Assembly (NCBI RefSeq): GCF_007677875.1
Contig: NZ_VEDO01000016.1
Location: 62,001-126,000, forward strand
DNA: 64,000 nucleotides
Direction: 5' to 3'
Origin: Variovorax boronicumulans
Lineage (GTDB): Bacteria > Pseudomonadota > Gammaproteobacteria > Burkholderiales > Burkholderiaceae_C
The translations under genes and the position numbers were made by a program. This document shows, in pieces, positions 1 through 9,425 of this stretch. Every line of letters starts with the position of its first letter. Positions within the stretch are counted from its first letter, which is position 1. Under the pieces are notes generated by a model. That model was given only the letters and a program-made list of their open reading frames with translations, was not told the DNA's origin and made no database searches.

Positions 1-134
1 TGGCGGGGGCGGGCATCGACGCGGGCGTGGATGGTTACATCCCGCAGCGCATGGGCGGCGCGCCCGACCATCCCATGACGATCAACTTTCCCGAAGGCGA
101 ATACCTCAAGGGCCTGGTGGTCATGCGGCGCTGA
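1..134 (+). CDS. C-terminal end of an unrecognised protein (partial)
   Basis: An open frame enters from the left edge (first full codon at base 3) and ends with TGA at 132-134, giving 43 residues that finish in KGLVVMRR. The tail contains the stretch GYIPQRMGGAPDHPMT. I do not recognise the family and too little is present to assign a function. It is read in the same direction as the GTPase gene that follows 57 bases later; a short inverted repeat lies between them, so the two need not share a transcript. Codon choice (strong G/C at third positions) supports a real coding end. Confidence 0.55.
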   Translation, partial: AGAGIDAGVDGYIPQRMGGAPDHPMTINFPEGEYLKGLVVMRR

Positions 135-144
135 ACAGGGTCAT

Positions 145-165
145 CGCAAGCTCTTTAAACTTGCG
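145..165 (+). other. Short inverted repeat between the partial gene and the GTPase gene
   Basis: CGCAAG at 145-150 and CTTGCG at 160-165 form a 6-bp stem around a 9-base AT-rich loop (CTCTTTAAA). No T-run follows, so it is a poor terminator; it may be a weak stop signal or an operator. I saw no clear Zur-type palindrome here. Confidence 0.3.
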
Positions 166-191
166 CCCTTTCGTCGTTAGCGAGACCCCCA

Positions 192-1247
192 ATGGCCCTC
201 ATTCCCGCCACCATCCTCACCGGCTTCCTCGGCTCGGGCAAGACCACGCTGCTCAAGCGCGTGCTGACGGAGGCCCATGGCCAGAAGATCGCCGTCGTGG
301 AGAACGAGTTCGGCGAGGAGAACATTGACAACGACATCCTCGTCTCGGAGCCCGGCGAGCAGATCATCCAGCTCAACAACGGCTGCGTGTGCTGCTCGAT
401 CCGCGAGGACCTGCGCTCCACGCTGTCCATGCTGGCCGAGAAGAAGCGCAAGGGCGAGCTCGACTTCGAGCGCGTGGTCATCGAGACCACCGGCCTGGCC
501 GATCCCGGCCCCGTGGCCCAGACCTTCTTCATGGACGACGAGATCGCCGAGAGCTATTTGCTGGACTCCATCCTGACGCTGGTGGACGCCAAGCACGCCG
601 CCGAGCAGCTCAACGAGCGCCAGGAGGCGCGCCGCCAGGTCGGTTTCGCCGACCAGATCTTCATCAGCAAGACCGACCTCGTGGCCAAGGACGAGGTCGA
701 CGCGCTGATCCACCGGCTCAAGCACATGAACCCGCGCGCGCCGCACAAGGCCGTGCACTTCGGCGAGGTGGCCCTGTCCGAGGTGTTCGACCTGCGCGGC
801 TTCAACCTCAACGCCAAGCTGGACATCGACCCCGACTTCCTCAAGGAAGACGACCACGACCACCACCACCATGACCACGCGCATGGCGAGCACTGCGACC
901 ACCCCTCGCATGCCCATGAGCACGGCCACGGGCACCACCACCACACGGACGACGACGTCAAGAGCTTCGTGTTCCGCGCCGACCGCCCATTCGACCCGGC
1001 CAAGCTCGAGGATTTCCTGGGCGCCGTGGTGAACATCTACGGCGCGCGCATGCTGCGCTACAAGGGCGTGCTGCACATGCAGGGCACCGAGCGCAAGGTC
1101 ATCTTCCAGGGCGTGCACCAGCTCATGGGCAGCGACCTGGGCCCGGCCTGGGCCGAGGGCGAGGCACGCGCCAGCAAGATGGTGTTCATCGGCATCGACC
1201 TGCCCAAGGACATCTTCTTGCAGGGCCTGGAGCAGTGCCTGGTTTGA
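192..1247 (+). CDS. COG0523/CobW-family GTPase, probable zinc metallochaperone
   Basis: 351 residues. The P-loop GFLGSGKTT sits at about residues 10-18, and the COG0523 metal motif GCVCC lies near residue 63. A histidine/aspartate-rich stretch covers roughly residues 218-253 (for example DHHHHDHAHGEH and GHGHHHH), and a CobW C-terminal domain closes the protein. This is the YjiA/ZigA-like arrangement: a cytosolic GTPase that binds Zn(II) and is thought to hand it to client proteins. ATG 192 is the first start that keeps the P-loop complete. The next gene encodes a DksA that has lost most zinc ligands, and COG0523 genes are known to cluster with zinc-independent DksA paralogues. Metal specificity is inferred. 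Confidence 0.9.
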   Translation: MALIPATILTGFLGSGKTTLLKRVLTEAHGQKIAVVENEFGEENIDNDILVSEPGEQIIQLNNGCVCCSIREDLRSTLSMLAEKKRKGELDFERVVIETTGLADPGPVAQTFFMDDEIAESYLLDSILTLVDAKHAAEQLNERQEARRQVGFADQIFISKTDLVAKDEVDALIHRLKHMNPRAPHKAVHFGEVALSEVFDLRGFNLNAKLDIDPDFLKEDDHDHHHHDHAHGEHCDHPSHAHEHGHGHHHHTDDDVKSFVFRADRPFDPAKLEDFLGAVVNIYGARMLRYKGVLHMQGTERKVIFQGVHQLMGSDLGPAWAEGEARASKMVFIGIDLPKDIFLQGLEQCLV

Positions 1248-1298
1248 GGCGCAGGGCACAAAGTTTGGCGCCGGCGCGGAAAAGCCTCCTATTGCGGG

Positions 1299-1391
1299 TA
1301 TAAACCGTGCCGACGTTGCGGGCGGTGGTCGGACCCGCCTGGTGCCGGAATCGCTGGCGCCGGGGTTCGCCAACCCGCAAGGAGGCGCCGC
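1299..1391 (+). promoter_or_regulatory. dksA promoter (-10 TATAAA) and structured leader
   Basis: TATAAA at 1299-1304 is a good -10 hexamer; no convincing -35 is visible. The leader that follows can fold twice: GGCGG/CCGCC around 1321-1338, and a perfect GGGTT-CGCC-AACCC hairpin at 1363-1376 ending 2 bases before the Shine-Dalgarno AAGGAGG (1379-1385). The promoter lies in the 144-base gap after the GTPase gene, so dksA can be transcribed independently of it. Confidence 0.45.
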
Positions 1392-2117
1392 GTGAAAGAA
1401 CCATCCGCCAAGACCAAGGCTGCGGCCAAGCCCCAGGAGGCGCCCGCACCGGCAGCCGCCGCAAAGAAGGCGGCCAAGGCGCCCGCATCCGCTGCGCAGC
1501 CCGCCGCGGCCCCCATGCCCGCCCGCGCCGGCAGGGCTTCGCGGCTCTCGCAAATCACCGTACCATCCATGGCCCCCGCAGTGGCCTCCACCGCTGCCAA
1601 AGCCAGTTTTCTGCAAGAGATGTCTTCCCCCATGATCGCTCCGCCGCCCTCCGCCGTGTCCAAGAAGGACCCCAAGCTGGCCAACAACTGGAAGACCAAG
1701 TCGGCCGAGGAGCTGACCGACGCCGAAGTCCTGTCCATGCCCGACTCGGAATACATGAACGAGAAGCAGCAGGCCTTCTTCCGCTTGAAGCTGGTCGCGC
1801 TCAAGCAGGACATGCTCAACAACGCCGGTGAGACCACCGAGCATTTGCGCGAGGACACCGTGGTCGTGCCCGACCCGGCTGACCGTGCCACCATCGAAGA
1901 AGAGCATGCGCTGGAATTGCGCACGCGCGACCGCGAGCGCAAGCTGCTCAAGAAGATCGAGCAGTCCATCGCCCGCATCGACGCCGGCGACTACGGCTAC
2001 TGCGACGAGACCGGCGAGCCCATCGGCGTCGGCCGCCTGCTGGCCCGGCCCACGGCCACGTTGTCGCTCGAAGCGCAGCAGCGCCGCGAGCTCAAGCAGA
2101 AGATGTTCGGCGACTGA
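1392..2117 (+). CDS. dksA: RNA polymerase-binding transcription factor DksA, zinc-finger-depleted type
   Basis: 241 residues. DksA enters the RNA polymerase secondary channel and, with ppGpp, reprograms transcription on starvation. The N-terminal ~80 residues are an Ala/Lys/Pro-rich extension. A coiled coil follows, with the tip motif DPADRA (the DxxDxA signature), then the C-terminal globular part GYCDETGEPIG...RPTATL. Of the four zinc ligands of E. coli DksA only the first is kept (Cys204); the others align with Thr207, Ser225 and Ala228, so a structural zinc is unlikely. GTG 1392 is chosen because AAGGAGG (1379-1385) stands 6 bases upstream; in-frame ATGs at 1515, 1569 and 1620 would trim the extension. 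Many betaproteobacterial DksA proteins look like this, so it is probably the main copy. Confidence 0.93.
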   Translation: MKEPSAKTKAAAKPQEAPAPAAAAKKAAKAPASAAQPAAAPMPARAGRASRLSQITVPSMAPAVASTAAKASFLQEMSSPMIAPPPSAVSKKDPKLANNWKTKSAEELTDAEVLSMPDSEYMNEKQQAFFRLKLVALKQDMLNNAGETTEHLREDTVVVPDPADRATIEEEHALELRTRDRERKLLKKIEQSIARIDAGDYGYCDETGEPIGVGRLLARPTATLSLEAQQRRELKQKMFGD

Positions 2118-2147
2118 GGTTCCGTCCGGTATTTTTCCGCCACGCCC

Positions 2148-3701
2148 ATGGCCCAAGACACGCCTCCGCCCGGCGGACTGCTGTCCAAGGTCGTCAAGTT
2201 CGTTCGCAACCCGACGGTCAACTGGTCCGAGCTGGACCAGCTTGACGAACGCGACAGCCAGTACAACAAGCATGTGCTGAAGGAGATGATCGAGCGCAAG
2301 CGCGCGAACGACTTCGTGCGCAAGCGTGAGTTCGATCAGCTGCGCAAGCTGCGCCAGCGTGGCACCGCCGGCGCCTCCCTCACGCCCTTGGCGCTCGACG
2401 ATTCAGGCTTCTTCGACAGCAGCCAGCCCGCCAGCGCCGGCCAGCGCGAGGGCACGCTCAAGAAGATCGACGAGATCGAGGCGCAGATGGCGCATCCGCA
2501 GTGGCAGCCGCCACGCGATGCGGCCCCCGCGCCGCAGTTCTCGCCCACCGTCAACGCCGAGCCGCAGCCGGTTGAAGCCCGCGTCACGGATTTCGCCGCC
2601 ACGGACGTCCAACCGCGCGAGGCGCTGCTGGCCGACGCAGCGCCCGAAGACATGTTGCCGGATGTGGACTGGTCGCTGGGCGCCTCCGCACAGGGGGGCG
2701 ACTTCGTGGCCGACCCGGGGCTGGAGGAGGCGGCGATCCGCTTTGCCAACGGCGACGATGCCGGTTGCGAGGCGGCCTTGCTGGCTTTGGCCCAGGCGCA
2801 GACGCCGGTGCCCCTGGCGCTGCGCGCCTGGGCGGCCTTGTTCGATCTGTACCGCGCCACCGCGCAGCAAGGTCGCTTCGAGGCCATGGCCGTCGATTTC
2901 CAGGTGCGCCACCAGCGCCAGGCCCCGGCCTGGAGTGCGATTGGCGGGCCGGGCCGCGCGGGTTCGAGCAGCGACGCCCCGCTCGCCTGGGCGGCGCCGG
3001 CGTTGCTCGATGCGGCGCAGGTCACGGCGCTGGCGGTGCAGGTCGCCGGCTTTCGCGGCGACACCGTGCAACTGGACTGGGGCGCCCTCGACGCCGTGCA
3101 GCCGCCCGCGCTCGGCCCGCTGGCCGACCTGCTGTCGCAGCTGGCGGACCGACCGCTGCGCGTGTCGGTCCGCGGCAACCTGCGCCTGGAACAGCTGCTG
3201 CGCCACCACACCGTGTCGGGGCAACGCGCCCAGCCTGTGGCCTGGTGGCGCCTGCGCTTGGCCTGGTTGCGGCTGACACAGCGGCCCGAGGAGTTCGACC
3301 TCGTCGCGCTCGACTATTGCATCACCTACGAAGTGGCACCGCCGGCCTGGGAGGATGCACAGTGCAGTCTGGTCGGACCACAGGACAGCGGGCCGGGCAC
3401 CGCACCGGCCGGCCAGGCCATGTCGCCCGCCGCGCGGCTCGCCGGGGTGGTGAGCGGCGATGCGCACAGCGCGCTGGCGACCGTGGCCGTGCCGTCCGGC
3501 GCCGGTTTGCCGCTGGTCGTCGATTGCGCGGATCTCGTGCGCATCGACTTCGCCGCCGCCGGCTCGGTGCTGAACTGGGCCGCTGCCCAGCAGGCCGCCG
3601 GCCAGCGGCTGGAGTTCCGCGGGCTGCACCGGCTCGTGGCCATCTTCTTCTATGTGATCGGCCTGGCCGACCACGCCACCCTCGTGCCGCGCAGCCACTG
3701 A
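2148..3701 (+). CDS. STAS-domain-containing protein of unknown role
   Basis: 517 residues, beginning 30 bases after dksA. The first ~100 residues are charged and helical (the [15 protein letters not shown] region). The middle is Ala/Pro-rich and low in complexity. The last ~60 residues ([20 protein letters not shown] onward, ending near ATLVPRSH) have the look of a STAS domain, the fold of anti-sigma-factor antagonists. A related lobe appears at about residues 290-420 ([18 protein letters not shown]). No kinase, receiver or membrane segment is visible. The gene sits between dksA and hslVU, as it does in other Comamonadaceae, and has its own terminator after it. A regulatory or scaffolding role is only inference. 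Confidence 0.8.
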   Translation: MAQDTPPPGGLLSKVVKFVRNPTVNWSELDQLDERDSQYNKHVLKEMIERKRANDFVRKREFDQLRKLRQRGTAGASLTPLALDDSGFFDSSQPASAGQREGTLKKIDEIEAQMAHPQWQPPRDAAPAPQFSPTVNAEPQPVEARVTDFAATDVQPREALLADAAPEDMLPDVDWSLGASAQGGDFVADPGLEEAAIRFANGDDAGCEAALLALAQAQTPVPLALRAWAALFDLYRATAQQGRFEAMAVDFQVRHQRQAPAWSAIGGPGRAGSSSDAPLAWAAPALLDAAQVTALAVQVAGFRGDTVQLDWGALDAVQPPALGPLADLLSQLADRPLRVSVRGNLRLEQLLRHHTVSGQRAQPVAWWRLRLAWLRLTQRPEEFDLVALDYCITYEVAPPAWEDAQCSLVGPQDSGPGTAPAGQAMSPAARLAGVVSGDAHSALATVAVPSGAGLPLVVDCADLVRIDFAAAGSVLNWAAAQQAAGQRLEFRGLHRLVAIFFYVIGLADHATLVPRSH

Positions 3702-3702
3702 C

Positions 3703-3745
3703 AGCGGCCGTGCCGGCCCGCGCTGCGCGCCGGCCGCTTGTTTTT
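3703..3745 (+). terminator. Intrinsic terminator after the STAS gene
   Basis: AGCGGCCG (3703-3710) pairs with CGGCCGCT (3731-3738), a perfect 8-bp stem with a GC-rich 20-base inner region that can fold further, followed by TGTTTTT (3739-3745). It begins just after the stop codon and should separate the dksA/STAS transcript from hslVU. Confidence 0.7.
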
Positions 3746-3771
3746 CACCGTTCCAACCCCAGGTCCACACG

Positions 3772-4317
3772 ATGGAGCAATTTCACGGTACCACCATCGT
3801 CAGCGTGCGCCGGTCCACCCCCCAGGGCGTCCAGGTCGCCATCGGCGGGGACGGCCAGGTCACGCTGGGCAACATCGTCGTCAAGGGCTCTGCCCGCAAG
3901 GTGCGCAAGCTGCACCAGGGCAAAGTGCTTGCGGGCTTCGCCGGCGCCACGGCCGACGCTTTCACGCTGTTCGAGCGCTTCGAGGCCAAGCTCGAGAAGC
4001 ACCAGGGCCAGCTGACGCGCGCCGCAATCGAACTCACCAAGGACTGGCGCACCGACCGCGTGCTGCGCCGGCTCGAAGCCATGCTGGCCGTGGCCGACCA
4101 CACCGCCTCGCTGATCATCACCGGCAACGGCGACGTGCTCGAGCCCGAGCACGGCATTGTGGCCATCGGCTCGGGCGGGGCCTACGCGCAGTCCGCCGCC
4201 ATCGCGCTGCTGCACAACACCGAGCTCTCGGCCGAGGACATCGTGCGCAAGTCGCTCGCGATCGCCGGCGAAGTCTGCATCTACACCAACATGCACCACA
4301 CGGTCGAGGTTCTGTAA
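3772..4317 (+). CDS. hslV: HslV, proteolytic subunit of the HslVU (ClpYQ) protease
   Basis: 181 residues, the usual size. HslV forms the dodecameric threonine-protease core of a cytosolic ATP-dependent protease that degrades misfolded and regulatory proteins. The precursor starts [14 protein letters not shown]; removal of the short propeptide would expose the catalytic Thr (residue 7). The family-typical GDGQVTLG and SARKVRKL motifs follow. ATG 3772 is preceded by AGG in CCAGGTCCACACG. hslU begins 4 bases after the stop codon, so the two subunits are made from one message. No sigma-32-like promoter was recognised upstream. Confidence 0.97.
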   Translation: MEQFHGTTIVSVRRSTPQGVQVAIGGDGQVTLGNIVVKGSARKVRKLHQGKVLAGFAGATADAFTLFERFEAKLEKHQGQLTRAAIELTKDWRTDRVLRRLEAMLAVADHTASLIITGNGDVLEPEHGIVAIGSGGAYAQSAAIALLHNTELSAEDIVRKSLAIAGEVCIYTNMHHTVEVL

Positions 4318-4321
4318 GCCC

Positions 4322-5680
<1,359 letters not shown>

Positions 5681-5842
5681 ACCGCGTACCAGGGCGCACC
5701 TGTGTATGCAGCCAGTGGGTCGAAGTCGGGAAGCTCAACACGTACATTGAGTATTGGTGCTAAGTACTTCTTTTTTAACGATTTTTACCCTTTTATAGCG
5801 CTGCGATTCTGCTAGCTAAGTCATTGATTTGATTACAAAAAG

Positions 5843-5867
5843 ACGGGCCACCCATCGGGTGGCCCGT
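5843..5867 (+). terminator. Strong hairpin terminator between hslU and mraZ
   Basis: ACGGGCCACCC (5843-5853), loop ATC, GGGTGGCCCGT (5857-5867): an 11-bp perfect stem preceded by ACAAAAAG and followed by GCGTTTGG. The T-rich side is better on the minus strand (CTTTTTGT), so it may act in both directions. It insulates the division cluster from hslU read-through. The rest of the 282-base gap (5681-5842) is unusually AT-rich for this genome (TTCTTTTTTAACGATTTTTACCC) but holds no gene. Confidence 0.7.
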
Positions 5868-5875
5868 GCGTTTGG

Positions 5876-5884
5876 TGCTACAGT
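5876..5884 (+). promoter_or_regulatory. Candidate mra promoter (extended -10)
   Basis: TGCTACAGT at 5876-5884 is an extended -10 element (TGn plus TACAGT), placed directly after the terminator and overlapping the first MraZ repeat. A start site near 5891 would give a leader of about 70 bases before mraZ. No good -35 hexamer is visible at the right distance, which an extended -10 tolerates. This would be the main promoter of the division and cell-wall cluster. Confidence 0.45.
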
Positions 5885-5908
5885 GGGAAAAGGTGCAGTT
5901 TTGTGGGG
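5883..5908 (+). promoter_or_regulatory. MraZ operator: three direct repeats with 10-base period
   Basis: GTGGG (5883-5887), GTGCA (5893-5897) and GTGGG (5903-5907) recur every 10 bases, i.e. 5-base units separated by 5-base spacers. Known MraZ sites in gammaproteobacteria are three TGGGN repeats with 5-base spacing upstream of mraZ; here they read TGGGA, TGCAG, TGGGG. They overlap the proposed -10 and start site, consistent with MraZ autorepression of the cluster. Confidence 0.7.
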
Positions 5909-5962
5909 TGGAGGGGCTATTTCAGCCCAAATTTCCCCGGCACGAACCCAAGGTGGTGCGCG

Positions 5963-6397
5963 GTGTTTCAAGGGCCTTCGTCGCTCAGTCTCGATGCAAA
6001 GGGTCGGCTATCCATGCCGACCCGGTATCGGCCTGCGCTCGAATCGGAGGCCGGGGGCCGGGGTGCATTGACGATCACCCGCCATCCGCACGGCTGTCTG
6101 ATGGTCTACCCGCGGCCCGAGTGGGAACTGTTCCGCGCCCAGATCGTGGCCTTGCCGGCCGAGGCCCACTGGTGGAAGCGCCTGTTTCTGGGCAACGCCA
6201 TGGACGTCGACATGGACGCCAGCGGCCGTGTGCTCATCGCGCCCGAGTTGCGCGAGGCGGTCGGGATCACCAAGGACACGGTGCTGCTCGGCATGGGCAA
6301 CCACCTGGAGCTGTGGGACAAGGCGACCTACCAGGCCAAGGAAGCCGAGGCACTGAAGGCGCCGCCGCCCGAAGCGTTCAAGGGCATCAACTTCTAA
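5963..6397 (+). CDS. mraZ: Transcriptional regulator MraZ
   Basis: 144 residues. MraZ is a double SpoVT-AbrB-fold DNA-binding protein that represses the dcw cluster, and it is the usual first gene of the cluster. The N-terminus [15 protein letters not shown] and the second repeat [19 protein letters not shown] show the paired AbrB motifs. GTG 5963 is chosen because the family begins MFQG and AGGTGG (5951-5956) lies 6 bases upstream; extending to the ATG at 5903 would add 20 unrelated residues and run across the operator repeats. rsmH starts 9 bases after the stop. Confidence 0.95.
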   Translation: MFQGPSSLSLDAKGRLSMPTRYRPALESEAGGRGALTITRHPHGCLMVYPRPEWELFRAQIVALPAEAHWWKRLFLGNAMDVDMDASGRVLIAPELREAVGITKDTVLLGMGNHLELWDKATYQAKEAEALKAPPPEAFKGINF

Positions 6398-6406
6398 GGG
6401 CCGGCG

Positions 6407-7348
6407 GTGGAAACCTCATGGATTCACACCACCGTCTTGTTGAACGAAGCCATCGACGCTCTTTTCAACAAGCAGGCGCATCCATCACCGGATGCGGCAC
6501 GCACCTTCGTGGACGCGACGTTCGGCCGCGGCGGTCACAGCCGCTTGCTGTTGTCGCGGCTGGGGCCCAACGACCGGCTGGTCGCATTCGACCGCGACCC
6601 CGAGGCCGTTGCTGCTGCTGCGCAGATCACCGATCCGCGCTTTTCCATCCGGCACGAGGCCTTCCACGCTCTGGGCGAGTTGCCCGAGGCCAGCGTGGCC
6701 GGCGTGCTGATGGACATCGGGGTCAGCTCGCCCCAGATCGACGACCCGGCGCGGGGCTTCAGCTTCCGTGCCGATGGACCGCTGGACATGCGCATGGACA
6801 CGACGCGCGGCGCTAGCGTGGCCGAGTGGCTTGCCACGGCCGACACCACAACCATCGCGGAGGTGATTCGTGACTATGGCGAAGAACGGTTTGCTGTTCC
6901 GATTGCAAAGGCGATTGTTGCTCGCCGACAGGAACGGGGCCCTGTTTCAACCACCGCCGAGCTGGCCCAACTCGTGGCTGGCGCGGTCAAAACCCGCGAG
7001 CCGGGCAAGGACCCTGCAACGCGCACATTTCAGGCTCTTCGGATTCACATCAACGCCGAGCTTGAAGAGCTGCAACAGGCGCTGAATGGCGCGCTGCGCG
7101 TGCTGGCGCCAGGCGGCAGGTTGGCGGTGATCAGCTTCCACTCGCTGGAGGACCGCATCGTCAAGCAGTTCATCGCGCGCCACGCCAAGGAGACGGTGGA
7201 CCGCCGCTCGCCCGACTGGATGCTGGGCAAGGGCACGGCCATGCCGCTCAAGTCGCTGGGCCGTGTGATGCCCTCGGCCGCCGAGATCGCCGCCAACCCG
7301 CGTGCGCGCAGCGCGGTCATGCGCGTGGCCGAGAGGACTGCTGCATGA
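6407..7348 (+). CDS. rsmH: 16S rRNA (cytosine1402-N4)-methyltransferase RsmH
   Basis: 313 residues. RsmH methylates N4 of C1402 in the ribosomal P site using [16 protein letters not shown] opens the protein, the SAM loop is [12 protein letters not shown] (about residues 35-46), [10 protein letters not shown] lies near residue 105, and [14 protein letters not shown] near residue 245. The start is GTG 6407; no in-frame ATG exists near it. The ATG of ftsL overlaps its stop (ATGA, 7345-7348), so ftsL translation is coupled. Confidence 0.97.
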   Translation: METSWIHTTVLLNEAIDALFNKQAHPSPDAARTFVDATFGRGGHSRLLLSRLGPNDRLVAFDRDPEAVAAAAQITDPRFSIRHEAFHALGELPEASVAGVLMDIGVSSPQIDDPARGFSFRADGPLDMRMDTTRGASVAEWLATADTTTIAEVIRDYGEERFAVPIAKAIVARRQERGPVSTTAELAQLVAGAVKTREPGKDPATRTFQALRIHINAELEELQQALNGALRVLAPGGRLAVISFHSLEDRIVKQFIARHAKETVDRRSPDWMLGKGTAMPLKSLGRVMPSAAEIAANPRARSAVMRVAERTAA

Positions 7349-7686
7349 CGCGCTTGAACCTGGTTCTGCTGCTGGCGGTCCTGGCCAGCGCCATGTATCT
7401 CGTGCGCACGCAGTACGAGTCGCGCAATCTCACGGTGCAACTGGACCGCGAGACGCGGCTCGCGCGCCGGCTTGACGTGGAGTTCGACCGCCTGCAGGTC
7501 GAACGCCGGGGCCAGGCCACGCCGCTGCGCGTGGAAAAGCTGGCCAAGGAACAACTGCAGATGCGCACCACCACGCCGGCCATCACGCAATACGTCAGTG
7601 CCAGCACCGGCGCCCTGATCCCGCTGCCCGTGGCTCCTGCGGCCTCGGCGGCCTCGGCGCCACAACGTCCGGGAGCCCGGCGATGA
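7345..7686 (+). CDS. ftsL: Cell division protein FtsL
   Basis: 113 residues. FtsL is a bitopic inner-membrane protein that, with FtsQ and FtsB, activates septal peptidoglycan synthesis by FtsWI. It has a short cytoplasmic start (MTRLN), one membrane segment (about residues 4-20, [15 protein letters not shown]), and a periplasmic coiled coil (about 25-70, rich in Arg/Glu/Leu heptads). The C-terminal ~30 residues are Ala/Pro-rich and probably disordered. It overlaps both neighbours by 4 bases (rsmH and ftsI). Confidence 0.93.
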   Translation: MTRLNLVLLLAVLASAMYLVRTQYESRNLTVQLDRETRLARRLDVEFDRLQVERRGQATPLRVEKLAKEQLQMRTTTPAITQYVSASTGALIPLPVAPAASAASAPQRPGARR

Positions 7687-9425
7687 GCCGCAACAGCCGT
7701 AGCGTGCGCTACACCTCCAGTCCGCTGCTCGCGGGCAAGACGCCGGTGTGGCGCAGCAAGTTCGTCGTGGCCGCGCTGGCCCTGGGCTTCGTCGGGCTGA
7801 CCGCGCGCGCGGCCTACATCCAGGTCATCGAGAACGACTTTTTCCAGCGCCAGGGCAAGGTGCGCTTCATGCGCACGCTGGAGCTGCCGGCCAGCCGCGG
7901 CCGCGTGCTGGACCGCAACGGCCTGCTGCTCGCCGGCAGCGTGGTGGCGGCTAGCATCTGGGCCATCCCCGAGGAGGTGGACCGCGATCCGGCCAAGCTG
8001 CGCCAGCTGGCCAAGCTGCTGGACATGCCCATCGCCGACCTCAACAAGCGGCTGGAAGACGAGGACAAGACCTTCGTCTGGCTGCGCCGCCAGGTCGACG
8101 CACCGATCGCCCAGCAGATCATGGCGCTCAAGATCAAGGGCATCCACGAGCGCCCCGAGTACAAGCGCCACTATCCCGAGGGCGAATCCGCCGCCCACGT
8201 GGTCGGCTTCACCAACGTCGAAGACCAGGGCCAGGAAGGCGTGGAACTGGCCTTCCAGCACGAGCTGCTGGGCAAGGCCGGGTCGCGCCGCGTAATCAAG
8301 GACCGGCTCGGCCGCGTGGTCGAGGACATCGGCGACGAGGTGCCGCCCGTGGACGGGCGCGACATCCAGCTCTCGATCGACAGCAAGGTGCAGTTCTTCG
8401 CTTACCAGAAGCTGCGCGACGCCGTGGCCCAGCACAAGGCCAAGGCCGGCAGCGTGGTGGTGCTGGACGCCATCACGGGTGAGGTGCTGGCGCTGGCCAA
8501 CTACCCGAGCTACGTGCCCGACCAGCGCCGCAACCTGACCGGCGAGCAGCTGCGCAACCGCGCCATCACCGACACGTTCGAGCCCGGCTCGACCATGAAG
8601 CCCATCACGGTCGCGATGGCGCTGGAGGCCGGCCGTGTCACGCCGCAAACCACCATCGAGACCGGGCCGGGCCGCTTCCAGCTCGGTGGCTTCACGATCA
8701 GCGACACGCACAACTACGGCACGCTGACCGTGGAGGGCGTGATCCAGAAGTCCTCCAACGTCGGTGCGCTCAAGATCGCCCAGAAGATGACGCCGCACGA
8801 GATGTGGGACACCTTCACGGCACTGGGCTACGGCCAGAAGCCGCAGGTGCAGTTCCCCGGTGCCGTCACGGGCCGGCTGCGCCCCTGGAAGAGCTGGAAG
8901 CCCGTCGAGCAGGCCACCATGGCCTACGGCTACGGCCTGTCGGCCTCGCTGTTCCAGATGGTGCAGTCGTACACGGCCTTCGCGCACGACGGCTCCATCA
9001 TCCCCGTCACCATGCTCAAGCACAGCGAGCCGGCCGTCGGCACGCAGGTGTTCTCGGCCAAGAACGCGGCCGCCGTGCGCCACATGCTGCAGATGGCGGC
9101 CGGCCCCGGCGGCACGGGCCAGCTGGCGCAGACCGTGGGCTACTCGGTCGGCGGCAAGTCGGGTACGGCGCGCAAGCAGGCCGGCAAGGGCTACGCCGTG
9201 GGCAAGTACCGCGCGTGGTTCACGGGCATGGCGCCCATCGACAAGCCGCGCATCATCGTCGGCGTGATGGTCGACGAGCCCAGCAACGGCACCTTCTACG
9301 GCGGCACCGTGGCCGCCCCGGTGTTCAGCGAGGTCGTGCAGCAGACCCTGCGCATGATGGGCGTGCAGCCCGACATGGCCGTCAAGCCCCAGGTGGTCGC
9401 GACCACGGTGGAGGAGTCGTTCTGA
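7683..9425 (+). CDS. ftsI: Septal peptidoglycan transpeptidase FtsI (PBP3)
   Basis: 580 residues. FtsI is a class B penicillin-binding protein that crosslinks septal peptidoglycan as partner of FtsW. It has an N-terminal cytoplasmic tail, one membrane anchor (about residues 25-45), a PBP dimerisation domain with LPASRGRVLDRNG, and a transpeptidase domain. The domain carries the SxxK motif STMK (Ser303), the SSN motif (KSSNVGALK), and KSGTARK near residue 492. It starts with the ATGA overlap with ftsL and shares one base with murE (TGATG). Confidence 0.97.
   Translation: MSRNSRSVRYTSSPLLAGKTPVWRSKFVVAALALGFVGLTARAAYIQVIENDFFQRQGKVRFMRTLELPASRGRVLDRNGLLLAGSVVAASIWAIPEEVDRDPAKLRQLAKLLDMPIADLNKRLEDEDKTFVWLRRQVDAPIAQQIMALKIKGIHERPEYKRHYPEGESAAHVVGFTNVEDQGQEGVELAFQHELLGKAGSRRVIKDRLGRVVEDIGDEVPPVDGRDIQLSIDSKVQFFAYQKLRDAVAQHKAKAGSVVVLDAITGEVLALANYPSYVPDQRRNLTGEQLRNRAITDTFEPGSTMKPITVAMALEAGRVTPQTTIETGPGRFQLGGFTISDTHNYGTLTVEGVIQKSSNVGALKIAQKMTPHEMWDTFTALGYGQKPQVQFPGAVTGRLRPWKSWKPVEQATMAYGYGLSASLFQMVQSYTAFAHDGSIIPVTMLKHSEPAVGTQVFSAKNAAAVRHMLQMAAGPGGTGQLAQTVGYSVGGKSGTARKQAGKGYAVGKYRAWFTGMAPIDKPRIIVGVMVDEPSNGTFYGGTVAAPVFSEVVQQTLRMMGVQPDMAVKPQVVATTVEESF

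Noticed and set aside
5903-5962. Longer mraZ beginning at ATG 5903
   Set aside because: It would translate across the operator repeats and add unrelated residues; GTG 5963 has a Shine-Dalgarno and the family start FQG.
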